Assembly: GCF_038396675.1 (NCBI RefSeq)
Contig: NC_088931.1
Coordinates: 11,731,001 to 11,795,000 of the forward strand
Reading direction: 5' to 3'
From: Hydra vulgaris
Taxonomy: Eukaryota > Cnidaria > Hydrozoa > Anthoathecata > Hydridae
DNA length: 64,000 nt
Shown here: positions 49,726 to 61,599 of the stretch, in pieces
Numbering within the stretch: the first letter of the stretch is position 1
Layout: each line of letters starts with the position of its first letter
Position numbers and translations under genes: made by a program
Notes under the pieces: model-generated
What the model was told of the DNA's origin: nothing
Database searches by the model: none
Seen by the model: only the letters and a program-made list of their open reading frames with translations

Positions 49726-50902
49726 GTTATAACATAAAACTATTACAACATGTAATAGTTTTAAGTTTTTAAAACTTTTGTTTGTGATATGCAAAACAAA
49801 GAATGCATGTTACATCGATGTACTCAATGCATTGAGTTTTTTATGCATTGAGTATTTTTTTTTCATCAATGCATTAAATATTTTATATTTATCAATGGTT
49901 TAGTACTTTTTGGACATTTCCACAAAATACATCTAAATTAGAAGAAGAATTATTTGAACTAATAGGGGAGTTTGAGGAAGATTATACTATCGAGTTTAAA
50001 CAATGGGTTACTATTGATAGATCAGATTTAGTTATACAGCTTGTAAGCATATTAGATTATGTATAGGGACGGAAAAATTAGTCAAGCTAACAGCGCATTC
50101 ATGTATTTCTAAATGCCAAACTAAATATTTAAAAAATTCCTAAAGAAGAACTGCCATCAAATAGCGCAATAATTCTAGAAGATTATGCAGAAAACTATAG
50201 TAATCTTGTGCAGTATGAAATACAAGGTTTCTATTGAAATAATCTTCAGTTCACCCTTCATATATAAGTCGTGTACTATAAGGAAAATCAAGTGTTGCAT
50301 TCCACTTCATATTGCATTATATCAGATGATAACAATCATGATGTAGCAATGGTTTAAGAGGTACACAAATCGATAATCAATAATCTGAAGTAAAAGTCAC
50401 CCAGCATTGTAATTATGATGTACTTTTCTGATGTATGTTTATCTAAATATAAAACCTGCAAAGATATTTTTAACCTGCATAAATCAGACTTTAGAATAAA
50501 TGCAAAATAAGTTTTCTTAGCAACCAGCCATGAAAAACAACCTTGTGATGGTATAAGAGGAACAGTGAAAAGGCTTGAAGTTAATGCTAATTTGCAGAGA
50601 GTTTCTGCAAACCTAATATTAAACTCACGAGATATGTTTACATATTGCACTAACAACGTCAGAGGTATAAACTTTATTTTATTTCAAACTTTCACTTTAG
50701 AAGTGAAAGTTTGATATAAAATTAGATTATTACAATCTGAACCATTTAAAAATGCTAAAACAGTATCAGGAACTAGAGAACTTAATGAATCTATTCCTGT
50801 ATGCTAAAATGAAATTAAGATAAGAACTGGAGTGATGACGCTATGCCTAGTTTGACATACAAGTTTAGATATTGTGAGATGCAAGATGATGTGCAAAGTT
50901 AA

Positions 50903-52246
50903 TGTGGAATTTACAATATTTTGTGTTTGTTAAAAAAAAATTACTTTATTTTGTTTTACAGTTCAAAGAAAAACAAAAGAATACTTGAAGTTCAATAATT
51001 TGTATAAAGATTCGTCAGTTCTTAAAAACACGGAATTCAAAGAATTAATAACGCATTTTAATTTTTTAAATTAAATTTATTTATATAAATGCATGCTATA
51101 GATATTGAAGTTTTACACCTATGTGAGAATCTTCTTACTTTCTGTTTGTGCCTAAACATAAATACTTATCAATCTTATGAGACTAGTTAAAATAAAGTTA
51201 GAAATTTGTTTCAAGGTACCCCACCCATGGAATACCTTGATACACACTACGAGCATCATTAAAAAAGTCAATAAAGAGTACCAAACATAAAGTAAAGGCG
51301 GATTTTTGTTTGAAATATAAACAATTTAATATTTATAACCCAAACAATCTTGTATTATATTTACATAAATCTTTTTAAAATTGACGTTAAATATTTAAAA
51401 AAATGATTTTTAGAATTGTTTATGACAAATGGAGTACTACTCTACAGTTTTAGGGCCCCCCACAAATGATAAATTAAGTTACCCCATAAAAAATTTTCAA
51501 ATTATAAAATAATATAGTTAAGGACGTTTAGGGGAACATGATAAGAAAAAATGTAACGTTTTAAATTTCAAACGAGCATAACTTCTAAAATATTCTGATT
51601 TGTTAAAAACAACTTTGGGGAAATTTTTTTAACGTAGTTAACTATCTTTGTTCCAAAAATTAAGTAATTTAGGGATAGTGGATTATTTTTTTTTGAATTT
51701 TTGTTGTTATTTTGACACAGAATTACCCCATTCTGATACAATCTTTAAAAGGTACCGGCAAGTGTTGTTATGTACGAAAAAGACTGTAGCTGTAAGTTGC
51801 TCGCTGGAAAACTTTATCATCTAGAATATTTAAACCTCGATTTATATTCTTTTAAAATTGCTAAACCTTTCATAAAAATAAGAGCTGTCATTTAGGTTTT
51901 CATCCCTAATAATGTACCTAGCAATATAAACTAATGTCATTTTATTATCGTTCAATTAATCTCCTATTAAGAAGTTAAATTGCCAATAAGATTGCATATA
52001 TCTTCGCTTGGTACAAAATGTTAAAATATCTATAGTTATACAAAAATCCTAATATAAATCTATATATAAACAAAATGTATACTAAAACGTTTAAAATCAG
52101 AAAAACTTTTTTTTTTTGTTAACTTATTATTTCATCATTCACTCCATTCATTCACTCATTAACTATTGTCATTGTTAAAAGAACGTAATTAAACGAAACT
52201 ATGAGAAAATTTACAACTAAAAGTTAAATATTCTTTAAAAATATTC
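50903..52246. other. AT-rich spacer downstream of the SAMD8-like gene
   Basis: Holds the 3' flank of the minus-strand SAMD8-like gene. A short plus frame after tgttttacag at about 50962 (RKTKEYLKFNNLYKDSSVLK) may be a further piece of the transposon-like gene. Nothing else was recognised. Confidence 0.5.
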
Positions 52247-52593
52247 TCAAAACTCACTTTTTTTCTTTTTACTTTTTTGCATAATATTTGTAAATAAGTT
52301 TATAAACATATCAAAAGTAAAAGGCCATTCAAATTCATTTTTGATGACTAAGGGATCTCCATACTCAAAAAACCAAAATAGAGGGAACCAAAACCTTCGT
52401 CTTCTATCATCACTGGGACTTATTTGGACAGCACTAGCTAATGTATGGTAATACATAAACAGCCGAGATGTGATATAAAAAGATATTAGTACGTCAATAG
52501 AATAATGTTCGTGGGCAGCGAGAATAAAGAAAATACCAAAAATATTTAGTAGCCAACAAAATGTGTGCAAATAATACCAACGGCGTGGTGTAT
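52247..52593 (-). CDS. SAMD8: SAMD8/SMSr-like, exon 4 and stop
   Basis: Acceptor tttatttag. Residues 312-425: TPRRWYYLHTFCWLLNIFGI, then the second catalytic motif HEHYSIDV (His340, Asp344), ITSRLFMYYHTLA, and WFPLFWFFEYGDP. It closes with a Lys-rich tail (QKSKKKKSEF) and TGA. With His297 this completes the His-His-Asp triad. SAMD8/SMSr makes ceramide phosphoethanolamine in the ER in other animals; that activity is inferred here. GTGAGT overlaps the stop region, so an alternative 3' end by splicing cannot be excluded. Confidence 0.95.
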
Positions 52594-52726
52594 CTAAATA
52601 AAATAAAAAATTTACAGATCTACAACTACGTAGTAACAACAATGCACTTTTATAAAATCTTGAAACACAAATTAAAAAAAAAATTAATAAATTCCAAGTA
52701 AATTCAAGAATTGTGAAATAACTTAC

Positions 52727-52877
52727 ATTCATTAACAAAGAAATTTAATAGAGTGAGAGTTGCAGTATGACCACTAAACATATAATCACCGCATGTTCTT
52801 ACACCTTGCAAAGCCATTCCACAACCAGTGAATATCTCAAGTGCTCGTATTAAACGATTATAAAAAGTACCATATTT
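52727..52877 (-). CDS. SAMD8: SAMD8/SMSr-like, exon 3 (first catalytic His)
   Basis: A 151-nt exon between acceptor gtatttag and donor gtaagt. Encodes residues 261-310, [20 protein letters not shown] to NFFVNE, with the [10 protein letters not shown] core; His297 is the first catalytic His of the lipid phosphotransferase family. The split Tyr codon joins TPRRWYYLH in exon 4. A decayed second copy of this exon lies at 54185-54335. Confidence 0.95.
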
Positions 52878-53882
52878 CTAAATACAATTATAATATATTT
52901 TAAAATTAATCATGTTTAAAAGTATTCGTGTAATAGTTACTTATTACACTTGGCCTTTTTTCAAACAGGATTTCTCATCATTGTTGAGATTTGATCTTAA
53001 AACCTTATAAAAATGCGCAATTTTTAAAGATAAAATAACAACCACAATTTTAAAACAATGAAAGATGATAAAGTTCGTTCGTCACATTAATGGTGTGGAA
53101 AAAAAATATTAAACATACAAACATTCGTGGGCTTCAAAGTAACTTTTAATCAATTGAATCTTTCTTCTTGCAAAACTTTAGACCTACTTGCTTTTTGTAA
53201 AATTAACTTGTAAACTAAAATAAATTCAGATAACTATTACCCTATTATTAACTATTAATTTGCAAAAACTTTATTCAGTTATGGTAAGCTTTTTTTTTAA
53301 ATCAGGATGTAATTCTTCTTACTATTTTTCTTCTGATCTTGATTTCTTAACCATTTTTTAAATGTGCTTTTGTTTCACCCAAATGTCTTTCTCTTTATTT
53401 TTTATGGTTCTGCTTCGTTATATACCAACATTTTTGTTTTTGATGATTTTAAGGCTTATAATTGACTTGACTCTTGATGGGAGATATTTTTGCTACAAGA
53501 TATTCTTCAAATTTTGAAATAATTTTAGTTACTATTTCGTTGGTGATTCGAAATTTCACTGTGGCTTGACATCTAATTAAAAATTAGCTACCAAGTTACA
53601 TTGGGAGTTTGCTAACCGATTTTAAGAGAACAAATTTTTTGTTTGACGTTTGATGTTTGATGAAAAGACAAATTTGAAAAATAAAAGAATGATAAAAGTC
53701 TATTTTAATGATGGTTTAATTAATTTTTGCAAAACAAATGGACAACAAAATACTGAATGCTCCTAAAGGTAAATGTAACCTAATAGAAAAGAAGAGAACA
53801 ACTCTACCAAATACTTTGATATCAATAGGTGAATAGGTGTTTTGATTATTTTATTGCAAAATAAAATATATTTTTATTTATA

Positions 53883-53884
<2 letters not shown>

Positions 53885-53956
<72 letters not shown>

Positions 53957-54100
53957 TATATAGATATGTACATATATATATATATAAAAATTAGTAGAAA
54001 ATCACTTAACAATTTTTTTTTTTTAACACTGTGTTTCATCAATAAAGTTTGTTTTGTTCACTATGTTTCATCAATATAATTGCTCTGTTCTTTTAAAAAC

Positions 54101-54170
<70 letters not shown>
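53885..54170. repeat. Two (AT)n arrays flanking a dispersed repeat
   Basis: (AT)n at 53885-53948 and 54103-54170. Between them lies attagtagaaaatcacttaac and a doubled tgtttcatcaat, similar to the sequence beside the (AT)n array near 11500. The right array abuts the decayed exon copy. Confidence 0.85.
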
Positions 54171-54173
<3 letters not shown>

Positions 54174-54184
54174 AAATAACTTAT

Positions 54185-54335
54185 ATTCATTCACAAAGAA
54201 ATATAATAGAGTGAGAGTTGCAGCGTGTCCACTAAACATATAATCACAGCATGTTCTTACACCTTGCAAAGCCATTCCACAACCAGTGAATATCTCAAGT
54301 GCTCGTATTAAACGATTATAAAAAGTACCATATTT
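54185..54335 (-). pseudogene. Decayed duplicate of SAMD8-like exon 3
   Basis: 151 bp, the same length as exon 3, with about six substitutions and no indel or stop. Both splice sites are lost: the position of the donor reads ataagt instead of gtaagt, and the acceptor end reads cactt instead of ag. The catalytic region changes from [10 protein letters not shown] to [10 protein letters not shown], and NFFVNE becomes YFFVNE. The duplication extends about 17 bases past the donor and stops near the acceptor. It lies 1.3 kb upstream of exon 3 in transcript order. Confidence 0.9.
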
Positions 54336-54469
54336 AAGTGTAATATCCTAACAATTTTATCCAGGTATAAACTTAATGAAATTTAAAATGCTGATGAATT
54401 TGAATTATTTTTTCATATGCAACCTAATAAGTAACTAACTCTTCAATCTGAGGCTTGAATAGGGGGAAA

Positions 54470-54890
54470 ACTAGTGATGTACCGATGGCAAAGGCCGATT
54501 GAGGCTAATGATAGGGTTTAATGTATGCATATAAAGGTAATATCTTAATATTAGGTATGCAATTTGCTTATATAAGGTGTGCCAGTTGCTGTGGCTTATT
54601 AGCCAATGCTGATTAATCAGCCGATGCCATCGGCCAATTAGTCAGCCAATGGTTAAGCCAATTAATTGGTTGCTGGTTACCAATAGCATAGACTAGTGCC
54701 AATGCTATTGGTAACCAGCATCCAATTAATCGGGTCACAATTAATTGGTTGCTGGTAGGTAGTAGGTCGAATCACTGCTAATATATAGGTACATGTTATA
54801 TATGTAATTTACAACCTTAATAGTATTATAATACCCTTATATAAATGCATTAAAACTTATTATTAGCCACAATTGGTCTTTGCCATCAGT
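54470..54890. mobile_element. hAT-like miniature inverted-repeat element
   Basis: Ends gatggcaaaggccgattgag (about 54483) and, inverted, gatggcaaagaccaattgtg (about 54893) match, with ggctaatgata inside. The left end reads tagtgatgtaccga, hAT-like. The interior is built of cggccaat/attggc phrases and a 28-bp hairpin (54661-54688 with 54703-54730, one mismatch). No transposase frame. Exact ends and target duplication were not fixed. Confidence 0.6.
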
Positions 54891-54898
54891 AGGGAAAA

Positions 54899-55775
54899 CA
54901 CAGTAAAACTTGTCTTACTGAGATGGCCACAGCAAATACTATGTTTGTAATAATAAATTTCTGTTTGTAATAGGTAAATCAAAATCACTTGGCTTCTTCA
55001 AAGAAGTTAAAAACTTACCTTGCAGATACAAAAATCAAAAAAAAAAAACTGGATGGATAGCATACTGTTCAAAGAGTTGATACCTGAAATGGATACAAAA
55101 TTAACAAAAGGAAAAAAGAAAGTTGCATTTATAATAGATAACTGCTCAGCACACTCGATGATTGATAATCTTAAATCTATTGAGCTTATTTTTTTACCAC
55201 CAAATACCATGTCTAAACTTCAACCAATAGATCAGGGCGTTATACGTTCTTGGAAAGTTTATTTTGATCTTTGGCATTACAAAAACATTTAAAGAGCTTC
55301 AAAATCAGATAGAAAAACTTGTTTTACTTTCTGATTTTGATTTTACAGATGAAAACCTAATGAGTACCTTTACTAACAGATAAGCAGTTGATAGAAGAAG
55401 TAAAAAATGCAGCAATTGAACATGATGCTGATAATGAAGAAGATAATAATGATACAATCGATCGAGTTTTGTATGACTATATGCCCTTCAGTCTTAGTGG
55501 TGAAAATTTTTAAGAAAAGCTCAATGCAGTCTTAATTATATTCGATAGAGAAGTTTCTTCAAAACTAAGGCTGAATGACATTATAACATTTTTAAATTAA
55601 TAATGTATTGCTTTTACCTTATCAAAACTTTTGATAACTCTAATTGTTTTTACTTATTGGCAAAAAATTTTATTATAGAATGTATTGATAACTCGAACAT
55701 TTACTAACTTGAACTATTTTTTCGGTCCCTTGGAGTTTAGAGATATCGAGAGTTAGCTTCACCCCACCTGACCAA
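54899..55775 (+). pseudogene. Tigger/pogo-like (DDE_1) element relic
   Basis: Begins with cagtaaaacttgtcttactg, a Tigger-like end. It then jumps to transposase coding (KSKSLGFFKEVKNLPCRY; KVAFIIDNCSAH with the second catalytic Asp; FLPPNTMSKLQPIDQGVIRS with the third Asp), which stops at 55292, followed by decayed C-terminal sequence. The right side has cggtcccttggagtttagag, resembling the other terminal region. The N-terminal DNA-binding half is deleted, so it is inactive. It lies in SAMD8-like intron 2, antisense to the gene. Confidence 0.8.
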
Positions 55776-55809
55776 AAATAATATTCATCTGACCAGACTA
55801 TTTTGTATG

Positions 55810-55936
<127 letters not shown>

Positions 55937-56685
55937 CAAGAGAGAGTTCAAAATAAGTGCTGAACATCAGTGCCCCCATATCGTTTTTGAGACCTGTCTG
56001 ATGCAGGCAAGCAAAAACTGTTCAATTTTGTCTGATAAAATGAACAATGGTTATTTGCAATTCCCTAGCGGGTCTTAAGAATGGTCTAAATGGGGGCAAT
56101 GGTCAGAACCTATTTTGACCAATTTATAATTTAAATCATTTTTTTGAATACCAATATCCCAGTAATATAATTATATAATACTAAAATATGGGTAGAGATT
56201 ATCTGTTTTGTATAGATGATGGAAAATGGTAAACCAACTAAAAACCTAATTTTCTGTCATTGGGATATGAAATTAACACTAAATCTGTTATAAGATTTTA
56301 TATACTTTTATATAACTGTTATAAGATTTTATATAACTAAATCTGTTATAAGATTTTATATACTTAAGTTTCGATTAAATATAAAAATTTAATACTCTTA
56401 ATAAGTATAAATTGTATAACAACTTTTCTACTTGAAACATGACTATCATCATGTACTCTGCAACATGACTACCGTTTTGTACTCTGAAATGTGACTATTA
56501 GACCAATTTCCCAATTAAAATTCTCTAAATAAATAACTACAATTTTTATAAAAATAACTACTTTATTAAAGATGGTTTATTAGAATGGACAAATTGCAAC
56601 AAAAATTTAAAATAAAGAAAATAATCTGAACTATTATTATTAATTATTCAAAATATTTGTAGGAACAGTAAATTAAGTTACTTAC

Positions 56686-57272
56686 TGTTGGTGAGCAGTC
56701 CAGGTGTTTTCCAGGTACACTAAGAGATGTGACATACATTGTAAAACAACGGAATAAGAATATTGTGCCAGCAAGTGCACAAGACCGTCTGAACACAACT
56801 AAGCGATGTTTGTGAAAAATAATAATAATACACCAAAAAAAAAACATAATTGAACCACAAACTTCACATAAGTAAAAAGCCCAAGGCATAAATGGAATAG
56901 CCTCCAAGAATACATCAGGAAGTGGGGGGTAATCAGAAGTATTTGGAAGTCTGTCATGTACTACTGCTAAAGTAAATGAAGCTAACAAAAAAACAGCTAA
57001 CATGTATATAAAACTAACAAATGTGCGGAAATATACTGAAACAACTGCATTTTTCACATCTTCTTCAAGTGGACTCATTTTTCTTGGGTTAACATAATCA
57101 GTGCAGTCAGCAGAAAAAGAATTAATTTCATCTTCATCTGAACAAGAGTTTGACCTTTGAGAAACAGAAAGCTTTTTCAAATTCAATTTTCTTTTAGGAG
57201 AAATATTTGAATCAAAACATGAACTTTCAGAACGTAAAGTTTTTATTTTTGCCAATATTCTTTTGATATCAC
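56686..57272 (-). CDS. SAMD8: SAMD8/SMSr-like, exon 2
   Basis: Acceptor tattttag; encodes residues 65-260. After the end of the SAM domain come a Ser-rich, probably disordered linker (about 80-125), then transmembrane segments including FVSFIYMLAVFLLASFTLAV, PWAFYLCEVCGSIMFFFWCI and AGTIFLFRCFTMYVTSL, with the luminal-loop signature LPNTSDYPPLPDVFLEAIPF between them. It ends in PGKHLDCSPT before donor gtaagt; continuation to KYGTFYNR in exon 3 is in phase. Confidence 0.95.
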
Positions 57273-58556
57273 CTAAAATACAAACAACATATATAGACAT
57301 TTAAAAACCACAAGGTATTATTATGCAAACACTCTGTTTGGCGAATATCAAATGTAACTAAAAAAAATTATAACAAAATAAAAAAAGAAATAATAACAAA
57401 AATAATAGCAATATTTAGAATATTAACACACATATTAGTTGTATATATTAGTTGTATATTAGTTGTATATATTAGTTGTACAGTATATATTAGTTGTACA
57501 GTCAACTCTCCTAATATACTTAATATAGTTGTATACATAAAAATAATCATAACAGCAATAAAATAATAACAATAATAAATATTAATGGTTTAGTATTTAC
57601 AACAATAAAAGTCATAAAAAGAGTAAAAAATAATCATCATAATAAAAATTAATGAGAGTAAACAACTTTCTAATCACTATCACTAATAAAATGAAGCCAT
57701 GGAATAAAAATAATTTAGTTAGGATATACTAAACCCTAATGAATTATTTCAACATTAAAACAAATTGCACATTATAGAATTGTAAGATACAACATCAAAA
57801 CAAACTGTGCATTATAGATCACAATATTTATACAAAACAAACATCTAACAACATTAAATAAATAATTTATTACAAATAAACTATAGGCGATTAGAATTCT
57901 AAGACAACATTGTTATAAGTATTAGGGAAGTCGTGAATTTCTTTCTGTCCAATTTCTTTTTGACTAAATTTTTTTGATTGAAATGCTGCTCACCAATATA
58001 TTTTTAATAATATATATTAATAATATATATGTTAATAATTGGCTAAACAATCATCATAAATATTGTTCTCCAAACTAATACAACCACTAGTAGTTAAAGG
58101 TTCATTCACCTGTTATTGCACCTATTGTTTTTATTTGTCGCATCAAACCCTATTTAAATCATTTTATATATTTACTGTTTATTTTATTTTCTAATTTTTT
58201 TTTTACTTTCTTTTTTCTAAATAGGTGGTGTGCATATTTTGAATGGGTTTCTTTGCATTTTTTATATATTCAAATCTTGTTTTACAACTTTTTTCTTACT
58301 TTAAATTAAAATTTAGAATTGTTGGAAAAGTTAAAGTACACTAAGAAAGTTAATTCTCCTAAAAGATTTATTTCTTTAAAGGAAACCCCCCAAAAATGTG
58401 TTCTATAACTTGTAGTAAATTCAGAAATTTAGAATATTTTCCTTAAAATACTTTAAAACAAAAAGCCATTAATATTGGTTTAATGTTAAAAAATCTTTTA
58501 AAAATAAAATATGAATTAAAAAATATGAAATAAAACTGAAATAAAAAAACTCACAC
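57273..58556 (-). other. SAMD8-like gene intron 1
   Basis: 1.28 kb, GT-AG. Contains ttagttgtatat repeats at 57435-57500 and an (aatatat)-rich patch near 57995-58035. No gene. Confidence 0.85.
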
Positions 58557-58749
58557 CTAAAACAGGAATTTGAACTGGCGGTTGTCGTAAATCTTCAATT
58601 GTTAAAGTAATTAATGCTAAGCCATCAATTTTATGTTTATTGCAAAATAATTCTTTATACTGAGAAAAGCCATTTTTACATAACCATTCACCTACATCTG
58701 ATATAGTCCAAGTATGTACTGGTTTCTGTTTTGCTGAATGATTCTTCAT
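58557..58749 (-). CDS. SAMD8: SAMD8/SMSr-like, exon 1 (SAM domain)
   Basis: From the ATG at 58749: residues 1-64 and one base of codon 65. It carries a sterile alpha motif: HTWTISDVGEWLCKNGFSQY then LFCNKHKIDGLALITLTIED and LRQPPVQIPVLG. The donor gtgtga follows TTAG, and joining to exon 2 gives VLGDIKRILAKI, the normal end of the SAM fold. In the family the SAM domain mediates oligomerisation and ER retention. Four exons give 1278 nt, 425 residues, close to the animal protein's usual ~415. The gene is read leftwards. Confidence 0.94.
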
Positions 58750-60635
58750 TCCTTAATCTAAATTCTCTAATGATAAACAAGCTTTGTTTATGTTTGAACA
58801 CCAACAAACAGTAGAAGTACTTTTTTAACTTTTTTTTAATGTCTTTAATTTTTGTTTAAATGCAAGTATATATGAATTAAATTCACACTAATAATAAAAT
58901 AAAATAAAATGTATATAATTCTTTATCACTTTATTTATAAAAGTTAATCAATTAAATAAAATTGATCTTTAACAAAACAAACAGATGCTCTCACCTGCAT
59001 AATAAGCAACTGACTTCTGAGTATATTTCAAATATCAAATTTTATATAAGAACTTCAATGTCATTGATATGACAAAACCTAACCACTAAATAGCCATTTT
59101 CACCAAGTCATCTACCACCATATCATTTTATCAAATGTTAAGCTTAATTTAAGTTAAGCTTGTAATAATTTTTTATGATAACAAGTTTGTTATTTATGCT
59201 TTTTACATTAGTAACCTGTCCATAATATTTTCCCTAAGACTTTAGTAACCTGCTCATAGTATTTTTTATAAGCAATCATCTCACAATAATAAAAAATACA
59301 ATTTTTTAAAATACAATTTTATTTTATTTTTTATAGTTTACATACAAGCCACTAAAAAAAAGTATATATATATACACAAAAGCATACACTTACTTTTTTC
59401 TCACTTGATTTTCTACTTTTCAAAGAAAATCAAATAAGAAAAATAAGAAACAAAAAGTAAATAAAGAAGGCATAGAAAAACAACAACAAACTGTTGAAAA
59501 GTAAAAAAAAGTGAAGAACAACATATATAAAAAATATAATAATAATAAGCATATAAAAATAATAAAAACTATATTCGAAAAAACAAAGAGAAAGATTCTT
59601 TTATTGTTTGCTGTTGCTACCCATTTCTTGTTTCTTTATTTTTTTGTTTTAATGTGTCATAATGTAGTAATTCTTTTTTTAGTTTATATTTTTTATTTAA
59701 ATTAAAGTTTAATTAATAATAATTAGTCAAAATTTTATTTATTTTATTACATTAGGTGATATTCAAAAGTTTATTTTTGTTGATTGTATTTTTTTCTTCT
59801 TTTATTTTAATATTGTTTATTCATTATGAATTCTTAATTTTGTTACTGTTTTTGTGTACTGTGTTATCATTATTATTTTGAATTCTTAATACATTTTGTT
59901 ACTGTTTTTGTGTGCTGTGTTATCATTATTATTATTGTTATTATTATTACTTTTATCTCTTGTTTTTGATTAATATAACTGTTTTATGTCATTGCATTGT
60001 TAATTGTTACTTTTTGTTTTTATTGTTAATTGTTATTACTGTTATAATTACTATTATTATAATAATAATAATTATTATTGCTATAATTATTAATATTATT
60101 ATTATTGTTATTATGCAGAAAACTGTGGTCAGCGAAATATTAAAAAAAAAAAAAAGACTTAAATGCATTTCAAAAAGCCAAGTTAGTTTCAACTAACATT
60201 CAAAAAGTGCCCCAGACTTGATATTACTATTTACTTTTTTTTCATCATAATTGAACAGATTCATGACTTCCCTAAATGGGATGAAAGGTAATTTTTTGCC
60301 CCTTTTTAGCCCTTTTTTCAATGAACTTAATGGAGTATTCTCATTTTGCAAATTGTATATATTTTTTTATACTTTTTGTTGTAGCTTGATCTAGCAGATG
60401 GAAATATAAATTTAATGTTATGCACAACTTATTATTGAGTAATGAAGGTCAAAAAATGAAAATTATTAAAAAAAATGCATTCTTTAAGCTTTTTTACACT
60501 ATAAATATATTTTGTTTAGTAAAAAACTTAATACTAAATAATCATATTTAAAATTTTGAAAACCATGTACAAAATTAGTTTAAAAAGAAAAAATGTTTTT
60601 ATAAATTTTTATTTTGAAAAAAAAAAAAAAAGACT

Positions 60636-60667
60636 CTTTACATAATCAATTTTTTGATTATGTAAAG
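60636..60667. repeat. Perfect 14-bp hairpin
   Basis: ctttacataatcaa, loop tttt, ttgattatgtaaag. It follows a poly-A run. Confidence 0.75.
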
Positions 60668-61239
60668 AATGCCATAGAAACTCAGTTAATTTCAATATAC
60701 TTCAAATCTTATATTTATTCAATACAAGAAAGGTATGAGTGGTTATCTTTTCTTCTCATTGTGTGATTTTATTGATCGACTCCATTTGAGGATATTTAGT
60801 AAATATTAATGTAGTATGCTTGTGAAATGAATTAAGATTTGTAATGGAGAATAACTGGTGATGATGCAGATTTATCAAGATCAGTTTTAAAATCTTTTTT
60901 CCTCCTTTAGCTACTTCTTTGGTAACTCTGAATGCAGTTAAAGAAAGTAGTGTAAAATTAGAAACATCACCTCCTGAATTAGCAACAACACTTGCCACTA
61001 TTGTAGTGCATTGCCTAACTGAAAGATTTTTTGTTTTTTGCAAGTAGGAAGCTTACAAAATGAGAGATTTTCCTTAGCTTCTTCTACAAAAAATAATTCT
61101 TGAGTAAGCTTCATCTTCTTTAGATAAAAATAAAAATATTGTGCAAAAAATGAAAATTTTTAAACTTTTTGAACTTTATAGCTTAAATAATTAAACAATT
61201 AAATAAATAAAAAGATTAGCTGCCATATGCAAAACCGAT

Positions 61240-61410
61240 GTAGCGATGCTCTATGCATGTTCTACCAATTTCAGTTGATGTATGTACACTTTATGTATGT
61301 TCTATCAATTTCAGTCTATGTATATAGATTCCTTGCATGTTCTATCTATTTTAGTTAATATATGTACACTTCTTGCACGTTCTACCCATTTCATTCGATG
61401 TATGTACATC
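61240..61410. repeat. Minisatellite, about 43-bp unit, four diverged copies
   Basis: Units built on gcatgttctaccaatttcag then ttgatgtatgtacac. The leading phrase gatgtagcgatgctctatgca resembles ggtgtagcaacactccgtgca at about 21055, pointing to a dispersed family. Confidence 0.75.
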
Positions 61411-61599
61411 CCACAGTCAATAAAACAAAATTAAAACAAATAAAATTGAAAATAAAACATTAAAAAAATTAAAACTAACACATTCAGCATTAAAAAAAAA
61501 AGGAAAAAGAAGATTCAAGTGATTAAGTTTGAGTTTTTTTATTTGCAATTAAATAAGGATTTTATTCGCAAGAAAGTCAGAGTTTTTTTTTAACAGTTT

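Larger units (their letters stand above)
47688..50902 (+). pseudogene. Repetitive transposon-like gene, decayed and split by LINE-A
   Basis: Coding pieces, all plus strand. 47688-47951: MAGTSQCLVELILKSSCH to NKCCDPLLVHKRPCKG, then a gttagt donor. About 48095-48364: YCKICTKSLVKLKAFTEINT to DINKIRQELF, a one-base frameshift, then FDCLSIIGVLPVKLRK. The LINE-A insertion follows. 49890-50077: FWTFPQNTSKLEEELFELIG and EFKQWVTIDRSDLVIQ. 50085-50665: SNSAIILEDYAENY, IISDDNNHDVAMV, YFSDVCLSKYKTC, ATSHEKQPCDGIRGTVKR, FTYCTNNVRG. 50745-50902: NAKTVSGTREL to YKFRYCEMQDDVQS and a stop. From memory it resembles a family repeated in cnidarian and arthropod genomes with CCDP, FSDG and SHGKxxCDG motifs. A nuclease or transposase role is a guess. 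Confidence 0.7.
58750..61599. other. Upstream flank of the SAMD8-like gene
   Basis: AT-rich, with an (ATT)n-like tract at 59925-60115, a hairpin at 60636-60667 and a minisatellite at 61240-61410. On minus, gcaggtgag at about 58989-58997 is a possible donor of a 5' untranslated exon, unproven. The minus frame 60756-61043 (VRQCTTIVASVVANSGGDVS) looks mildly protein-like but is unrecognised. Confidence 0.5.

Noticed and set aside
59912..60196. 94-codon Ile/Tyr-rich frame
   Set aside because: Translation of an att-rich simple sequence.
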